DNA from: Fulvivirga maritima
Lineage (GTDB): Bacteria > Bacteroidota > Bacteroidia > Cytophagales > Cyclobacteriaceae
Length of the DNA stretch: 64,000 bases
Assembly (NCBI RefSeq): GCF_021389955.1
Contig: NZ_CP089980.1
Location: forward strand, 1,797,501 to 1,861,500
Direction of reading: 5' to 3'
Position numbers and translations under genes: made by a program. Shown in pieces: positions 45,170 through 53,140 of this stretch. The notes under the pieces were generated by a model, which had not been told where the DNA came from, did not search any database, and saw only the letters and a program-made list of their open reading frames with translations. Position 1 is the first letter of the stretch, and each line of letters begins with the position of its first letter.

Positions 45170-46051
45170 ATGGGTGGAGGAAGATTTAGTTATGAGGCAT
45201 ATACCAGACTCAGTACGTCTAAAGGATATGCTAAAAAGTCTAGAAGCGAGATATTTACTTCTAGAAATATAGATAAAGAAATGGATCCATCGGATGTGGC
45301 ATTCAGAGAATCTCGCGATTCTGAGGAGCATCCTGAGTCTCTTTCTATTATAGTAGGCCTGGATGTAACAGGCAGTATGGGCGGAGTACCAGAGATAATA
45401 GTAAAGGAAACTTTACCGGTACTTATCGGCTCACTTATGGAGGCTGGTATTGAGCATCCGCAAGTATTGTTTTTAGGAATTGGTGATTTTGTTTATGACT
45501 CAGCCCCTTTACAAGTAGGTCAGTTTGAATCATCAGCTGAGCTGTTAGACAGGTGGCTTACTAAAGTATACCTGGAAGGAGGAGGTGGAGGTAATAACCA
45601 GGAAGGCTATAACCTGGCTCACCTTTTCGCCGCAAGGCATACAGCTATAGATTGCTGGGAAAAAAGAAAGCAAAAGGGCTTTTTATTTACCATAGGCGAT
45701 GAACCTGTATTCCCGGAAATACCGGCTGATATTATTAAAAGGTACACTTCTGAAAAGGAAGCGCACACTGTTACCACCAAAGAAATTATAGCTGAAGCAC
45801 AGGAGAAGTATAATGTGTTTCACTTGCACTTGGAGCATAGTGAATATTCTAAGTCTGATGTGCGTAAAGGAAACTGGAAAGAGCTTTTGGGCGAGAACTT
45901 CATAGAGTTGCCAGATTTCAGAACAGTTGCAAAGAAAATCGCAGAAGTTGTAATTCAGCACCATAAGGGCTCTGGAGCTAGTAGCACCAACACTAACGGT
46001 ACTGCTACAGACAGAAATCTTGACGATATTGAGATAGAAGATATGCTATAA
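45170..46051 (+). CDS. von Willebrand factor A (vWA) domain protein
   Basis: A 293-residue cytosolic protein. A variable N-terminus (1-55) precedes a vWA domain with the MIDAS-type motif IVGLDVTGSMGG (Asp65, Thr67, Ser69) and LFLGIGDFVYDS. A glycine-rich loop (LEGGGGGNNQEGYNLA) follows, as in TerY-like and cobaltochelatase-associated vWA proteins. The C-terminal 30 residues are low-complexity Gly/Ser/Thr/Asn then acidic. It is 2 bp from the coiled-coil gene and its stop overlaps the PurA-like start (TAATG), implying coupling. Confidence 0.85.
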   Translation: MGGGRFSYEAYTRLSTSKGYAKKSRSEIFTSRNIDKEMDPSDVAFRESRDSEEHPESLSIIVGLDVTGSMGGVPEIIVKETLPVLIGSLMEAGIEHPQVLFLGIGDFVYDSAPLQVGQFESSAELLDRWLTKVYLEGGGGGNNQEGYNLAHLFAARHTAIDCWEKRKQKGFLFTIGDEPVFPEIPADIIKRYTSEKEAHTVTTKEIIAEAQEKYNVFHLHLEHSEYSKSDVRKGNWKELLGENFIELPDFRTVAKKIAEVVIQHHKGSGASSTNTNGTATDRNLDDIEIEDML

Positions 46052-47193
46052 TGCCGCAGTGTAGTATAGTAATTGATTTGGGTTTTGGAGATTGTGGTAA
46101 AGGTTTAACTACTGATTACCTGGCATCCCAAAACCCATCTTCAAGTTTAGTAATCCGCTTTTCCGGAGGGCATCAGGTGGGGCACACCGTTACCACTGAT
46201 GATATTAGTCATACCTTCAGTAATTTTGGTTCAGGTACTTTCAGGGGAGTGCCTACTTTTTACACGGAGCATACCACCATATTTCCACCAGCTATTTTAC
46301 TGGAGGGTAAGTATCTGGAAAAGTACCAACCTCGCTTATTCTTTCATCCGCATGCTATGGTTACTACAGCTTATGACATTGCCTATAATAGAGCTATAGA
46401 AAAGCAGAACCAGCATGGCTCTTGTGGGTTGGGCTTTGGAGCAACTATAGAAAGAAATAGGGAAGAGGTCTACTTTTTTGCTCAGGACTTAGCTTTTGAA
46501 TGGGTAGTAAAGGAGCGCTTAACCAGCATAAAGAACTATTACCAGAAGCTGGTAGATGCTTTGGGTGATCAGGTGCAGAAACTCTATAAGAATGAGCTGG
46601 AAACCTACCATGAAGATGATTATGTGCAATGCTGCCAAGTGATAGAAGAGTTTTATACTGTAAAGAGCTTTGAAGAACTTCAAAATTCATTTGATCATTT
46701 TATTTTTGAAGGAAGTCAGGGCATTATGTTAGATACCAGACATGGCTTTCACCCACATACCACCTGGAGTAACACTACCTCTAAAAATGCTATTGAGTTC
46801 ATAAATCATTATTTTGGAAATACTCATAAGTTAGATTTGTATTATGTAACCCGATGCTACCAAACGCGCCATGGTAATGGCCCTATGAGTAATACGCAGG
46901 AGGTGCAATTGCAGAATCATGAACAAGAAGCAAATGTAACTAATGAATTTCAGGGAGAATTTAGAACCACAACGCTTGATCCGCAGCTATTAAATTATGC
47001 GCTTACTTGCGACAAGCATTATCATGGCCATTTATCTGTGAGTAAACACCTTATGATTACCTGCCTTGATCAGCTACCTGATTTTTCAATTAATGCGTTT
47101 TTGCCTACTATAAACGAAAGCTTTCAGTCAGTTTTGGGTAGTTATGGCCCTGGCGCAAAGACCATCCAAGTAATTCAGAATGATAAGTCCTGA
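46051..47193 (+). CDS. Adenylosuccinate-synthetase-like (PurA-like) enzyme, diverged
   Basis: A 380-residue homologue of PurA (usually about 430). Conserved: GFGDCGKG (Asp14, the catalytic base region), SGGHQVGHTV (His45), GSCGLGFGATIERN (IMP phosphate/ribose region), FEGSQGIMLDTRHG and YVTRCYQTRHGNGPM. Altered: the TKLD guanine-recognition motif is TCLD (residues 337-340), and the aspartate-binding loop, normally with a TTGR(P)RR run, is shortened around NEFQGEFR (Arg305). The chemistry may be retained but the substrates probably differ, so I would not call it housekeeping PurA. It is the last gene of the vWA operon. Confidence 0.85.
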   Translation: MPQCSIVIDLGFGDCGKGLTTDYLASQNPSSSLVIRFSGGHQVGHTVTTDDISHTFSNFGSGTFRGVPTFYTEHTTIFPPAILLEGKYLEKYQPRLFFHPHAMVTTAYDIAYNRAIEKQNQHGSCGLGFGATIERNREEVYFFAQDLAFEWVVKERLTSIKNYYQKLVDALGDQVQKLYKNELETYHEDDYVQCCQVIEEFYTVKSFEELQNSFDHFIFEGSQGIMLDTRHGFHPHTTWSNTTSKNAIEFINHYFGNTHKLDLYYVTRCYQTRHGNGPMSNTQEVQLQNHEQEANVTNEFQGEFRTTTLDPQLLNYALTCDKHYHGHLSVSKHLMITCLDQLPDFSINAFLPTINESFQSVLGSYGPGAKTIQVIQNDKS

Positions 47194-47394
47194 GGTTTGG
47201 GGGTTTGAAAATTATGAGGAGATCTCTTTCAATTTTTGCTTACTGATTAAAGCATAAGAAGGTTGCTACTTAATAATTCTTTCTTATACTTCTATAAAAC
47301 CTCTGCATAAAAGAAAATAAAAAAAGAGACAGTATATTGTTATAGATAAATAAATACATATAATTGTATTTTTTACATAATAATATTTTTTAAA

Positions 47395-48132
47395 ATGAAA
47401 AAATTTGTACTTGCTTTAGGTGTTATGCTATTGTCGATACCTGGGTTCTCACAACTTGATGAGAAAATGGACTATGAGGACGTTACTCATGGAGTTGTTA
47501 TTATTAAGGGTAAAAGAGTTGAAGGGTATATAAGGGAGAAAGGTACTACTTATTTTGATGATCAAATTTATGATGCACCATGGAGTTATCAATCTGCCAT
47601 ACGTTTTGTACCTAAGGATGTGTTTGAAGAAAAGGAAAAGATAAAGAACAAGGACTACGAGAAGTATGATGCCAAAGATATAGATGGCTATATCTATTAT
47701 CCATATGAGGGAGACTCATTGGTTTTTGAAAGTGTTAAATATGCTGATTTAACTGGAGTAGGAACATCTATGATTCCGAAGAAGATGTTTATGAGAAAAA
47801 TTACAGATGATAAAATATCTTTATTCTATCATTATTCAAGTCCTATGTCTATGGGAGAGGTTTCTGCCATGAGACAATCATATTTAGATAGTAAAGAGCC
47901 AAACTTGGTGTATCAGACAGAAGATAAAATTAGACTGGTTGAGAACCTTAACGTGGAGAAGGAGCTAAGTGATTGTCCTGCAGTGGTAGAGAAATATAAG
48001 AATAATGAATACAAGGCTATTGGTGACGAGAATAGTAATTCAGGATTTAATAAATTTATAAACAAGACAGCATTTAGAGATAAAGTACGTCTTCTGGTAA
48101 TTGAAGACTATAATAAAACTTGTGGAGAATAA
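47395..48132 (+). CDS. Secreted protein, YNxxC-ending family
   Basis: A 245-residue protein with a signal peptide (FVLALGVMLLSIPGFSQ). Early GVVIIKGKRVEGYIREKG and late YNKTCGE match a general pattern of Bacteroidota secreted proteins, also seen in the protein at 49551-50168 (ending YNQKCSN). Function unknown. Its promoter region is very AT-rich and has no regulon palindrome, so I do not include it in the regulon. Confidence 0.7.
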   Translation: MKKFVLALGVMLLSIPGFSQLDEKMDYEDVTHGVVIIKGKRVEGYIREKGTTYFDDQIYDAPWSYQSAIRFVPKDVFEEKEKIKNKDYEKYDAKDIDGYIYYPYEGDSLVFESVKYADLTGVGTSMIPKKMFMRKITDDKISLFYHYSSPMSMGEVSAMRQSYLDSKEPNLVYQTEDKIRLVENLNVEKELSDCPAVVEKYKNNEYKAIGDENSNSGFNKFINKTAFRDKVRLLVIEDYNKTCGE

Positions 48133-48138
48133 ACAATT

Positions 48139-48174
48139 TGAAGATGCTGACTTTTCATTAAATCAGCATCTTCA
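48139..48174. terminator. Hairpin between convergent genes
   Basis: TGAAGATGCTGA (48139-48150) pairs perfectly with TCAGCATCTTCA (48163-48174). It lies between the stops of two convergent genes and lacks a long T run. Confidence 0.6.
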
Positions 48175-48194
48175 ATATATCATCAAATGATCTA

Positions 48195-48599
48195 TTAGCT
48201 CATTTTTACTTCATTAATAGTCACTCCTTTTAAATTAACCGCAAAGTACCCCTCTTGCCCAAAAGCGCTGCCTTCTGCAAAAGACTGACTATAACTATTA
48301 ATAGTCGATTTATTAAAACTTAAGCTTACTTGAGGGTTTTCCTGGTTTTCATAGTAAACCTTTACTTCACCAAACCATTCTCCTGCGCTATTGGCTACCC
48401 AATTTAGAAATAGGTTATCCGGCATGGCATTGGTAGATCCTGACATGTGAGCATCAATCAGGGGGTTAGATTCTTCATCCATCGCATAACCCATGGAAAA
48501 GCTTATATCACACTGTCGGAGCACATAAGTTTTTTGGGTATTCTGATCTTTATGAAGGGTTAATTCTATTCGTTCTATTACGTTATTTTCAGACATCAT
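48195..48599 (-). CDS. Hcp/TssD-like protein
   Basis: A 134-residue protein (133 from the second Met). It resembles the TssD/Hcp-type family of Bacteroidota: an N-terminal strand (IERIELTLHKD), CDISFSMGYAMDEESNPLI, then FLNWVANSAGEWFGEVKVYY (the central helix plus strand) and a late GYFAVNLKGVTINEV. Hcp proteins build the type VI tube, but no sheath, baseplate or ATPase gene is in this window. It has a regulon promoter with a perfect -7 element. It may be an orphan or repurposed tube protein. Confidence 0.65.
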   Translation of the reverse strand: MMSENNVIERIELTLHKDQNTQKTYVLRQCDISFSMGYAMDEESNPLIDAHMSGSTNAMPDNLFLNWVANSAGEWFGEVKVYYENQENPQVSLSFNKSTINSYSQSFAEGSAFGQEGYFAVNLKGVTINEVKMS

Positions 48600-48618
48600 T
48601 TAATTAATTTGTTTAGAA

Positions 48619-48664
48619 CAAAATTAATCATCAAAGCCATGATCGGCATCCCTGAATTCAGCCA
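48619..48664 (-). promoter_or_regulatory. Regulon promoter of the Hcp-like gene
   Basis: Plus strand TCCCTGAATTCAGCCA (48649-48664) keeps the perfect CTGAATTCAG core. On the minus strand TAATTTTG (48619-48626), a perfect -7, follows exactly 22 bp later, 19 bp before the ATG. Confidence 0.7.
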
Positions 48665-48875
48665 TATTGTCGCTGATTTTCAGTTGTATCATACTCATTA
48701 TTCGGTGATTATAGCATGTTTTCAAAGATGAGAACGTCAATGAAAATTTCGGATGGTTTTAAGGTCATATGTATGGCTCCTTTTGCTGACTTCACCACTA
48801 AATAACCTTGTGATCAACTTTAATTTAATAGGAATATATTCTTAAACCCTGAAATCGATAGCTGCCCGCACCAAC

Positions 48876-49520
48876 CTAAACCACTTCAATCTCTTCAAAC
48901 TCTTTATAGAATTTTACTCTGGGGTAAGCGGTGTCACTTTCTTGCTTGCTGCTCCAGGTAAGGTGTACTATGGCATAGTCATAAACATCATCACCGGGCT
49001 TATGTATGGCATATAGTACATCATCACTGTCAGTAGAGGAGGCTACGGCGCTATATTCATACTCAGCCAGCGGATGATCGGGTGAGAGCTCTCTGGAGAG
49101 TTCATCTTCAAAAGAAATCTTCTGCTCTATTTTAACAGGCTCCCAGGGGCTACTGAGCTTAAGCGTAGGTGGAGAGTTGAGGAAACAATCAATTACAATG
49201 TGTCTAAACACTCCTGCGGCTTCAAATTGAATTTCTTTTTCGGGTAGGTCTTCCATATCAAATATCAAAAAACCTCCAAGAGGGTAAAGAAAGCAACCAC
49301 AATCGAGCTGAGCATTGAGCCTTAGGTTCTTTAAGTTTAAAAAATTCTCTTCATCTTCAGAGTGATGAAACTTCCAAATGGTGTCTCTAATATCAAAATA
49401 ATGAGCCGTTGGTACAAAGCTGCCAAATAGTATACCCATGCTCTCTTCTGTCACTTCCAACTCACTAGTCCCTATAAGCCTGTTATGGGAAAAAACTTCA
49501 ACTTTTCTACTTTGTTTCAT
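48876..49520 (-). CDS. Hypothetical soluble protein
   Basis: A 214-residue beta-rich protein with no signal peptide. It has an aromatic and acidic composition (YPLGGFLIFDMEDLPEKEI) and a Cys pair (LDCGCFLYP, about residue 75). I do not recognise it. It is 30 bp from the next upstream minus-strand gene and may be co-transcribed. Confidence 0.65.
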   Translation of the reverse strand: MKQSRKVEVFSHNRLIGTSELEVTEESMGILFGSFVPTAHYFDIRDTIWKFHHSEDEENFLNLKNLRLNAQLDCGCFLYPLGGFLIFDMEDLPEKEIQFEAAGVFRHIVIDCFLNSPPTLKLSSPWEPVKIEQKISFEDELSRELSPDHPLAEYEYSAVASSTDSDDVLYAIHKPGDDVYDYAIVHLTWSSKQESDTAYPRVKFYKEFEEIEVV

Positions 49521-49550
49521 ATCGGCTGCTTTTACACAACTGTTAAGTAC

Positions 49551-50168
49551 CTAATTACTACATTTCTGGTTGTAAAACTCTACTATGGCTTCTATGTCTT
49601 TTTTACGTAAGGTTCTAGTTTCTAGCATTTCCACTAATTCAGGACAATAGCTGAAGTATTCCATCATGTCTTTTCTAAAGCCAATTGTTTTAAGATTTTT
49701 CAGAGGAGAATCCGGCAGTTTTAGTAAGTACTCCTGCTTTATGCTGATGGTACCAGTCTTTTGATCAGTAGCTGGAGTATGTTTCTCAGTATAATAATCG
49801 TATAGTCTTAATTCGCCATTAAGAACTAACTTTAAAAAGAGGTGTGAATCTCTGTTAAAGTTATAAACAGCCCGCTTATTAATAGTGTTTTCTACTGATA
49901 CCAACACAATAGTTTCACCCTTGATAGAGAACTTAACTGCTTCAGCTTCGGAGGGTTTTAAAGTTTTGGTTACACCATCAGTATTTATGTACCTGACCCC
50001 ATCTTGAAGCCTAACATATTGAGGGTTGTTTCCGAAGAGACCAGCAGGAATTTTCAGAGTAACCTCTTCTGTGTGATCATTATATTTAATGAGGCCTTTG
50101 ACTTTTTTTGCATAAAGGCCATTGGCTACTACTGTTAGCAGTAATACCAAAAAAAATGCTTTTTTCAT
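49551..50168 (-). CDS. Secreted protein, YNxxC-ending family
   Basis: A 205-residue protein with a signal peptide (AFFLVLLLTVVANGLYA). The N-terminus (KVKGLIKYNDHTEEVTLKIP) and the C-terminus (FSYCPELVEMLE...YNQKCSN) share style with the protein at 47395-48132: a GxI strand, an RxxxFxxC(P) region and a final YN-x-x-C. Function unknown, likely periplasmic or outer-membrane associated. Confidence 0.68.
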   Translation of the reverse strand: MKKAFFLVLLLTVVANGLYAKKVKGLIKYNDHTEEVTLKIPAGLFGNNPQYVRLQDGVRYINTDGVTKTLKPSEAEAVKFSIKGETIVLVSVENTINKRAVYNFNRDSHLFLKLVLNGELRLYDYYTEKHTPATDQKTGTISIKQEYLLKLPDSPLKNLKTIGFRKDMMEYFSYCPELVEMLETRTLRKKDIEAIVEFYNQKCSN

Positions 50169-50246
50169 TCTGTAAAAAATTAAGAAACAGCGATGGCGTA
50201 CAAGTTACCAACTCGCATAGTACAGAAACACAGCTTTTTGTGCAAT

Positions 50247-50729
50247 TTATTTTACAGCAAAGGTAAATGAAGCTACCCCATTGGTGATTGCGTATTCGCC
50301 TTTTGCCAGAGGTTGGCTAAAGACTATTTCATAAACATCACCATCCAGGTTTTTAATATTAAAGTCTACGAGGTTTTCATCATGCACATTTAATCCACCA
50401 AAGCGAAGGTTGGCCACAGTAGTCTTTCTTCTTTTTTTCTTCTGCTTAAGCTTATAGACCTTCATGGTACTTATTAGCGGATGTTTAGACTGAAACAATA
50501 AAGAGATATTGTCAGCTGATATTTGAGTTTTTGAAGCATGACCTTCGAAAATTAAACCAGAGCACATGCCGAATTTTATGTCAGCCGTTTCTTTGGCGAG
50601 CATGGTCAGTTGGCTATTACTTTTATTCCAGTAATATGGCACTTCACTAAATTCTGGTTGAGGGATATTTTGAGCAAATGATAGACTTACCAGTAGACTC
50701 AAAACCATAGATGATAGCACTCTTTTCAT
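50247..50729 (-). CDS. Secreted protein, unknown
   Basis: A 160-residue protein with a signal peptide (SSMVLSLLVSLSFAQN). The mature part is beta-rich with a basic patch (KLKQKKKRRKTTVANLRFGG) and ends GVASFTFAVK. No family is recognised. It is the first of three minus-strand genes reading toward 48.9 kb, with a gap of 78 bp to the next. A poor match to the regulon palindrome lies 126 bp upstream (50855-50870), not considered convincing. Confidence 0.65.
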   Translation of the reverse strand: MKRVLSSMVLSLLVSLSFAQNIPQPEFSEVPYYWNKSNSQLTMLAKETADIKFGMCSGLIFEGHASKTQISADNISLLFQSKHPLISTMKVYKLKQKKKRRKTTVANLRFGGLNVHDENLVDFNIKNLDGDVYEIVFSQPLAKGEYAITNGVASFTFAVK

Positions 50730-50985
50730 GGCTTTTGGCGTTTATTTCAAATTAAATTTTTGCAGCTTGAAGTAGAACAGTAGTATAGCTGCATTTCGAA
50801 CTAAGTTAACTATGGGTAAGCAAACGGTCAATATACAAAGGTCAAATTTCAGAGTAACTGATGTCAATCATGTTTGCTAAAGCAAAAAATTACGGTTGGC
50901 CCTGATTGGGGTCATTGTAAATCAACAAAAAATAGGCTATTAATGCTGCTATTGCCAGAAAATCATTATTTCTATTACTGCTAAA

Positions 50986-51031
50986 TCACTGTATTCAGTG
51001 ACTTTTTTAGGATTTGCGGTTTTTATCTTTA
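50986..51031 (+). promoter_or_regulatory. Regulon promoter of the SMI1/KNR4 gene
   Basis: TCACTGTATTCAGTGA (50986-51001; one base from perfect symmetry), then exactly 22 bp, then TATCTTTA (51024-51031). The ATG at 51064 follows 32 bp later. Confidence 0.75.
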
Positions 51032-51063
51032 CAAAAGCAAATTTCTAATATCAACAGTAAAAT

Positions 51064-52089
51064 ATGAAGGATTATATACTTGATTATAATGATGAATTGA
51101 AAGGGTTACAGTGGGATAATGTAAATTTTGCAGCATTGCCGGTAAATAATTTCACGCCTATTGAAGATCCTGAAGATATAGAGAATGATTTCACCTTTAA
51201 GGATAACCTTTTAGAAGCGATTAGCACAGCAACAGGTAATGATGTGCTCATGCTATTATTTATTACTCCAGAAAGTCTTGAAGAAGGAGAATTTTTTGGT
51301 TTTGCCTACTTGGCCAACCGCAAAATTTTACCATTCAAAATAAATAAAAATCAAGTGTTTGTAGAATGGGCTCATCTGGTTATAGCTGGTGATGACCCAG
51401 ATGATGGGAAGAAGGCATGGTTATACAATTTCTCAGGAAATGGTATTAGCAGGAGTCCGCTAGATCTGAGAATTAACAATATGGTGGTAACAGATACTGG
51501 TGCCAGTTTAATTAAAAAATCGCCTAATGAATTTAACAGAGAAGCTTTAGAAAAGGAAAAGGCTGATTTTATAGCTCCTTATGTGCAGCCAGCACCTACC
51601 ACTTATTCAATGGAAGAATTAGCTCAGGCTTTTAATGAAGTGATAACCGCTGAAAAGCTCTCTATTATTCCACCTAAAGATAATGAGGAAATATATGCTG
51701 AATTTGAAAAGCTGGCGGGCTATCCGTTTCCTGCTATTTTAAAGGACTTCTTCACTTTGCATAATGGCGTAGAAAAGTCTGCCTTTTTATCTCCAGAAGA
51801 AGTGCTTAAGCAGTGGAAAGAATGGAAAATGATTTATGAAGATTGGACCCAGGAAGAGTTATATGATGAATATGTGGAAGTAGATAAAGTTTTGCCACTT
51901 TATACTACTCCGTATTGGATACCTTTCTTTGATCTGGTAGGAGGTAATTATGTGGCGCTTGATTTGGCTCCTAATACTGATGGTAAGGCAGGACAAATCA
52001 TCTCATTTGGAGCTGATTATGAGACAGGTGTATATGAAAGTGCTGATCTTATAGCATTTTTAAAATCATTGAATTCAAAAGAGGATTAG
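51064..52089 (+). CDS. SMI1/KNR4 domain protein
   Basis: A 341-residue cytosolic protein. Residues about 1-175 form an unrecognised beta-rich domain. From about 195 to 340 there is an SMI1/KNR4 (SUKH) domain: an N-terminal helix, EFEKLAGYPFPAILKDFFTL, HNGVEK, then VLPLYTTPYWIPFFDLVGGN and a final helix (SADLIAFLKSLN). SUKH proteins are often immunity proteins in bacterial toxin systems, but many are solitary with unknown roles. It is the last unit of the regulon and ends at a terminator. Confidence 0.82.
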   Translation: MKDYILDYNDELKGLQWDNVNFAALPVNNFTPIEDPEDIENDFTFKDNLLEAISTATGNDVLMLLFITPESLEEGEFFGFAYLANRKILPFKINKNQVFVEWAHLVIAGDDPDDGKKAWLYNFSGNGISRSPLDLRINNMVVTDTGASLIKKSPNEFNREALEKEKADFIAPYVQPAPTTYSMEELAQAFNEVITAEKLSIIPPKDNEEIYAEFEKLAGYPFPAILKDFFTLHNGVEKSAFLSPEEVLKQWKEWKMIYEDWTQEELYDEYVEVDKVLPLYTTPYWIPFFDLVGGNYVALDLAPNTDGKAGQIISFGADYETGVYESADLIAFLKSLNSKED

Positions 52090-52116
52090 ATTAATAGTTT
52101 AAATAGTAAGTTGCTA

Positions 52117-52148
52117 AAAGCCCTGACCAGTCACGTGGTTAGGGCTTT
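52117..52148 (+). terminator. Intrinsic terminator after the SMI1/KNR4 gene
   Basis: AAAGCCCTGACCA pairs with TGGTTAGGGCTTT over a 6-nt loop with one mismatch/wobble. It lies between the SMI1/KNR4 gene and the pirin gene. Confidence 0.8.
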
Positions 52149-52222
52149 CTGTTTCTGGCCAGATATTAACCACTAGCTGAATATTCCGTTATATTATATT
52201 ATAACCTAAAATAATACTGCTT

Positions 52223-53140
52223 ATGTTGGATATGGTCATTGAAGCCAGAAAAGCTTCCATTAGTACTGCTATGGAGGTTCGAAGAATACTGCCTTTCAGA
52301 AAAAAGCGAATGGTGGGCCCATTTATTTTCATGGATCATGCTGGCCCTGTGCAACTGGCAGCAGCTCCTTCTATAACTGATATGGATGTGCTACCGCACC
52401 CTCATATCGGTCTGTCTACCGTTACCTATCTTTTTAATGGTGAAGTAATGCATAGAGATAGTCTGGGCGTGGAGCAGATCATAAAACCCGGGGCTGTTAA
52501 TTGGATGACCGCTGGCAAAGGCATTAGCCATTCTGAGCGATTTGAAAATCCGGCCGCACTGGCTGGTACTTCATTGGAGATGTTACAAACCTGGGTAGCC
52601 TTACCAGAAAAATATGAAGAAATTGACCCTGCATTTAATAACTATCAACCTGGTCAATTACCAGAATATGATGATAAAGGTATATGGATGCGATTGATAG
52701 CAGGTAATGCTTATGGATTGAAAAATGATGTGAAAACCCATAGCCCGTTATTTTACCTACATGTAAAGTTAGATAAAGGCACTATGTTTGGTTTGCCTCG
52801 TGAGCACTCAGAAAGAGCTATTTATATAGCACAAGGAACTTTGGAAATATCAGGTAGGAAGTATGGAAAGGGCCAAATGTTAGTTTTTGGTGAAGATAAT
52901 GACCCGGGAATTAGAGCCTATGAAGATAGCGTAATTATGATGCTTGGAGGAGAGCCCTTAGGAGAGCGCTATATATGGTGGAATTTTGTCTCTTCACGTA
53001 AAGAGCGTATAGAACAGGCTAAGGCAGACTGGCAGGAAGGAAGAATAAAATTGCCTCCTACTGATGATCAGGAGTTTGTAGAACTTCCCCAAGATCGTAG
53101 CAGGCCTTCAGATCCTCCTTCGCCGCAAGCATTGTCCTGA
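52223..53140 (+). CDS. Pirin-family protein
   Basis: A 305-residue bicupin. The pirin N-terminal domain is clear: GPFIFMDHAGP, PHPHIGLSTVTYLFNGEVMH (metal-binding histidines, about residues 57-76), RDSLG and MTAGKGISHSERF. A pirin C-terminal cupin follows (about 190-275). Pirins bind Fe and have been described as quercetin dioxygenases or as transcription co-regulators; the target here is unknown. A second possible start three codons in (GTC-free MVIEARKA) makes little difference. It converges, end to end, with the cupin lipoprotein gene. Confidence 0.92.
   Translation: MLDMVIEARKASISTAMEVRRILPFRKKRMVGPFIFMDHAGPVQLAAAPSITDMDVLPHPHIGLSTVTYLFNGEVMHRDSLGVEQIIKPGAVNWMTAGKGISHSERFENPAALAGTSLEMLQTWVALPEKYEEIDPAFNNYQPGQLPEYDDKGIWMRLIAGNAYGLKNDVKTHSPLFYLHVKLDKGTMFGLPREHSERAIYIAQGTLEISGRKYGKGQMLVFGEDNDPGIRAYEDSVIMMLGGEPLGERYIWWNFVSSRKERIEQAKADWQEGRIKLPPTDDQEFVELPQDRSRPSDPPSPQALS

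Noticed and set aside
46051-47193. Housekeeping purA
   Set aside because: It is shorter, lacks the TKLD motif and normal aspartate loop, and sits in a vWA operon under the regulon promoter.
47395-48132. Membership of the secreted protein gene in the palindrome regulon
   Set aside because: No copy of the palindrome lies in its AT-rich upstream region.
48195-48599. Evidence for a type VI secretion system
   Set aside because: Only Hcp/TssD-like proteins are present; no TssB, TssC, TssK, TssF or ClpV-type gene was found in the window.
50855-50870. TAACTGATGTCAATCA as a regulon operator for the 50247-50729 gene
   Set aside because: Only 11 of 16 bases match, it lies 126 bp from the ATG, and no -7 element is found at the standard 22-bp spacing.
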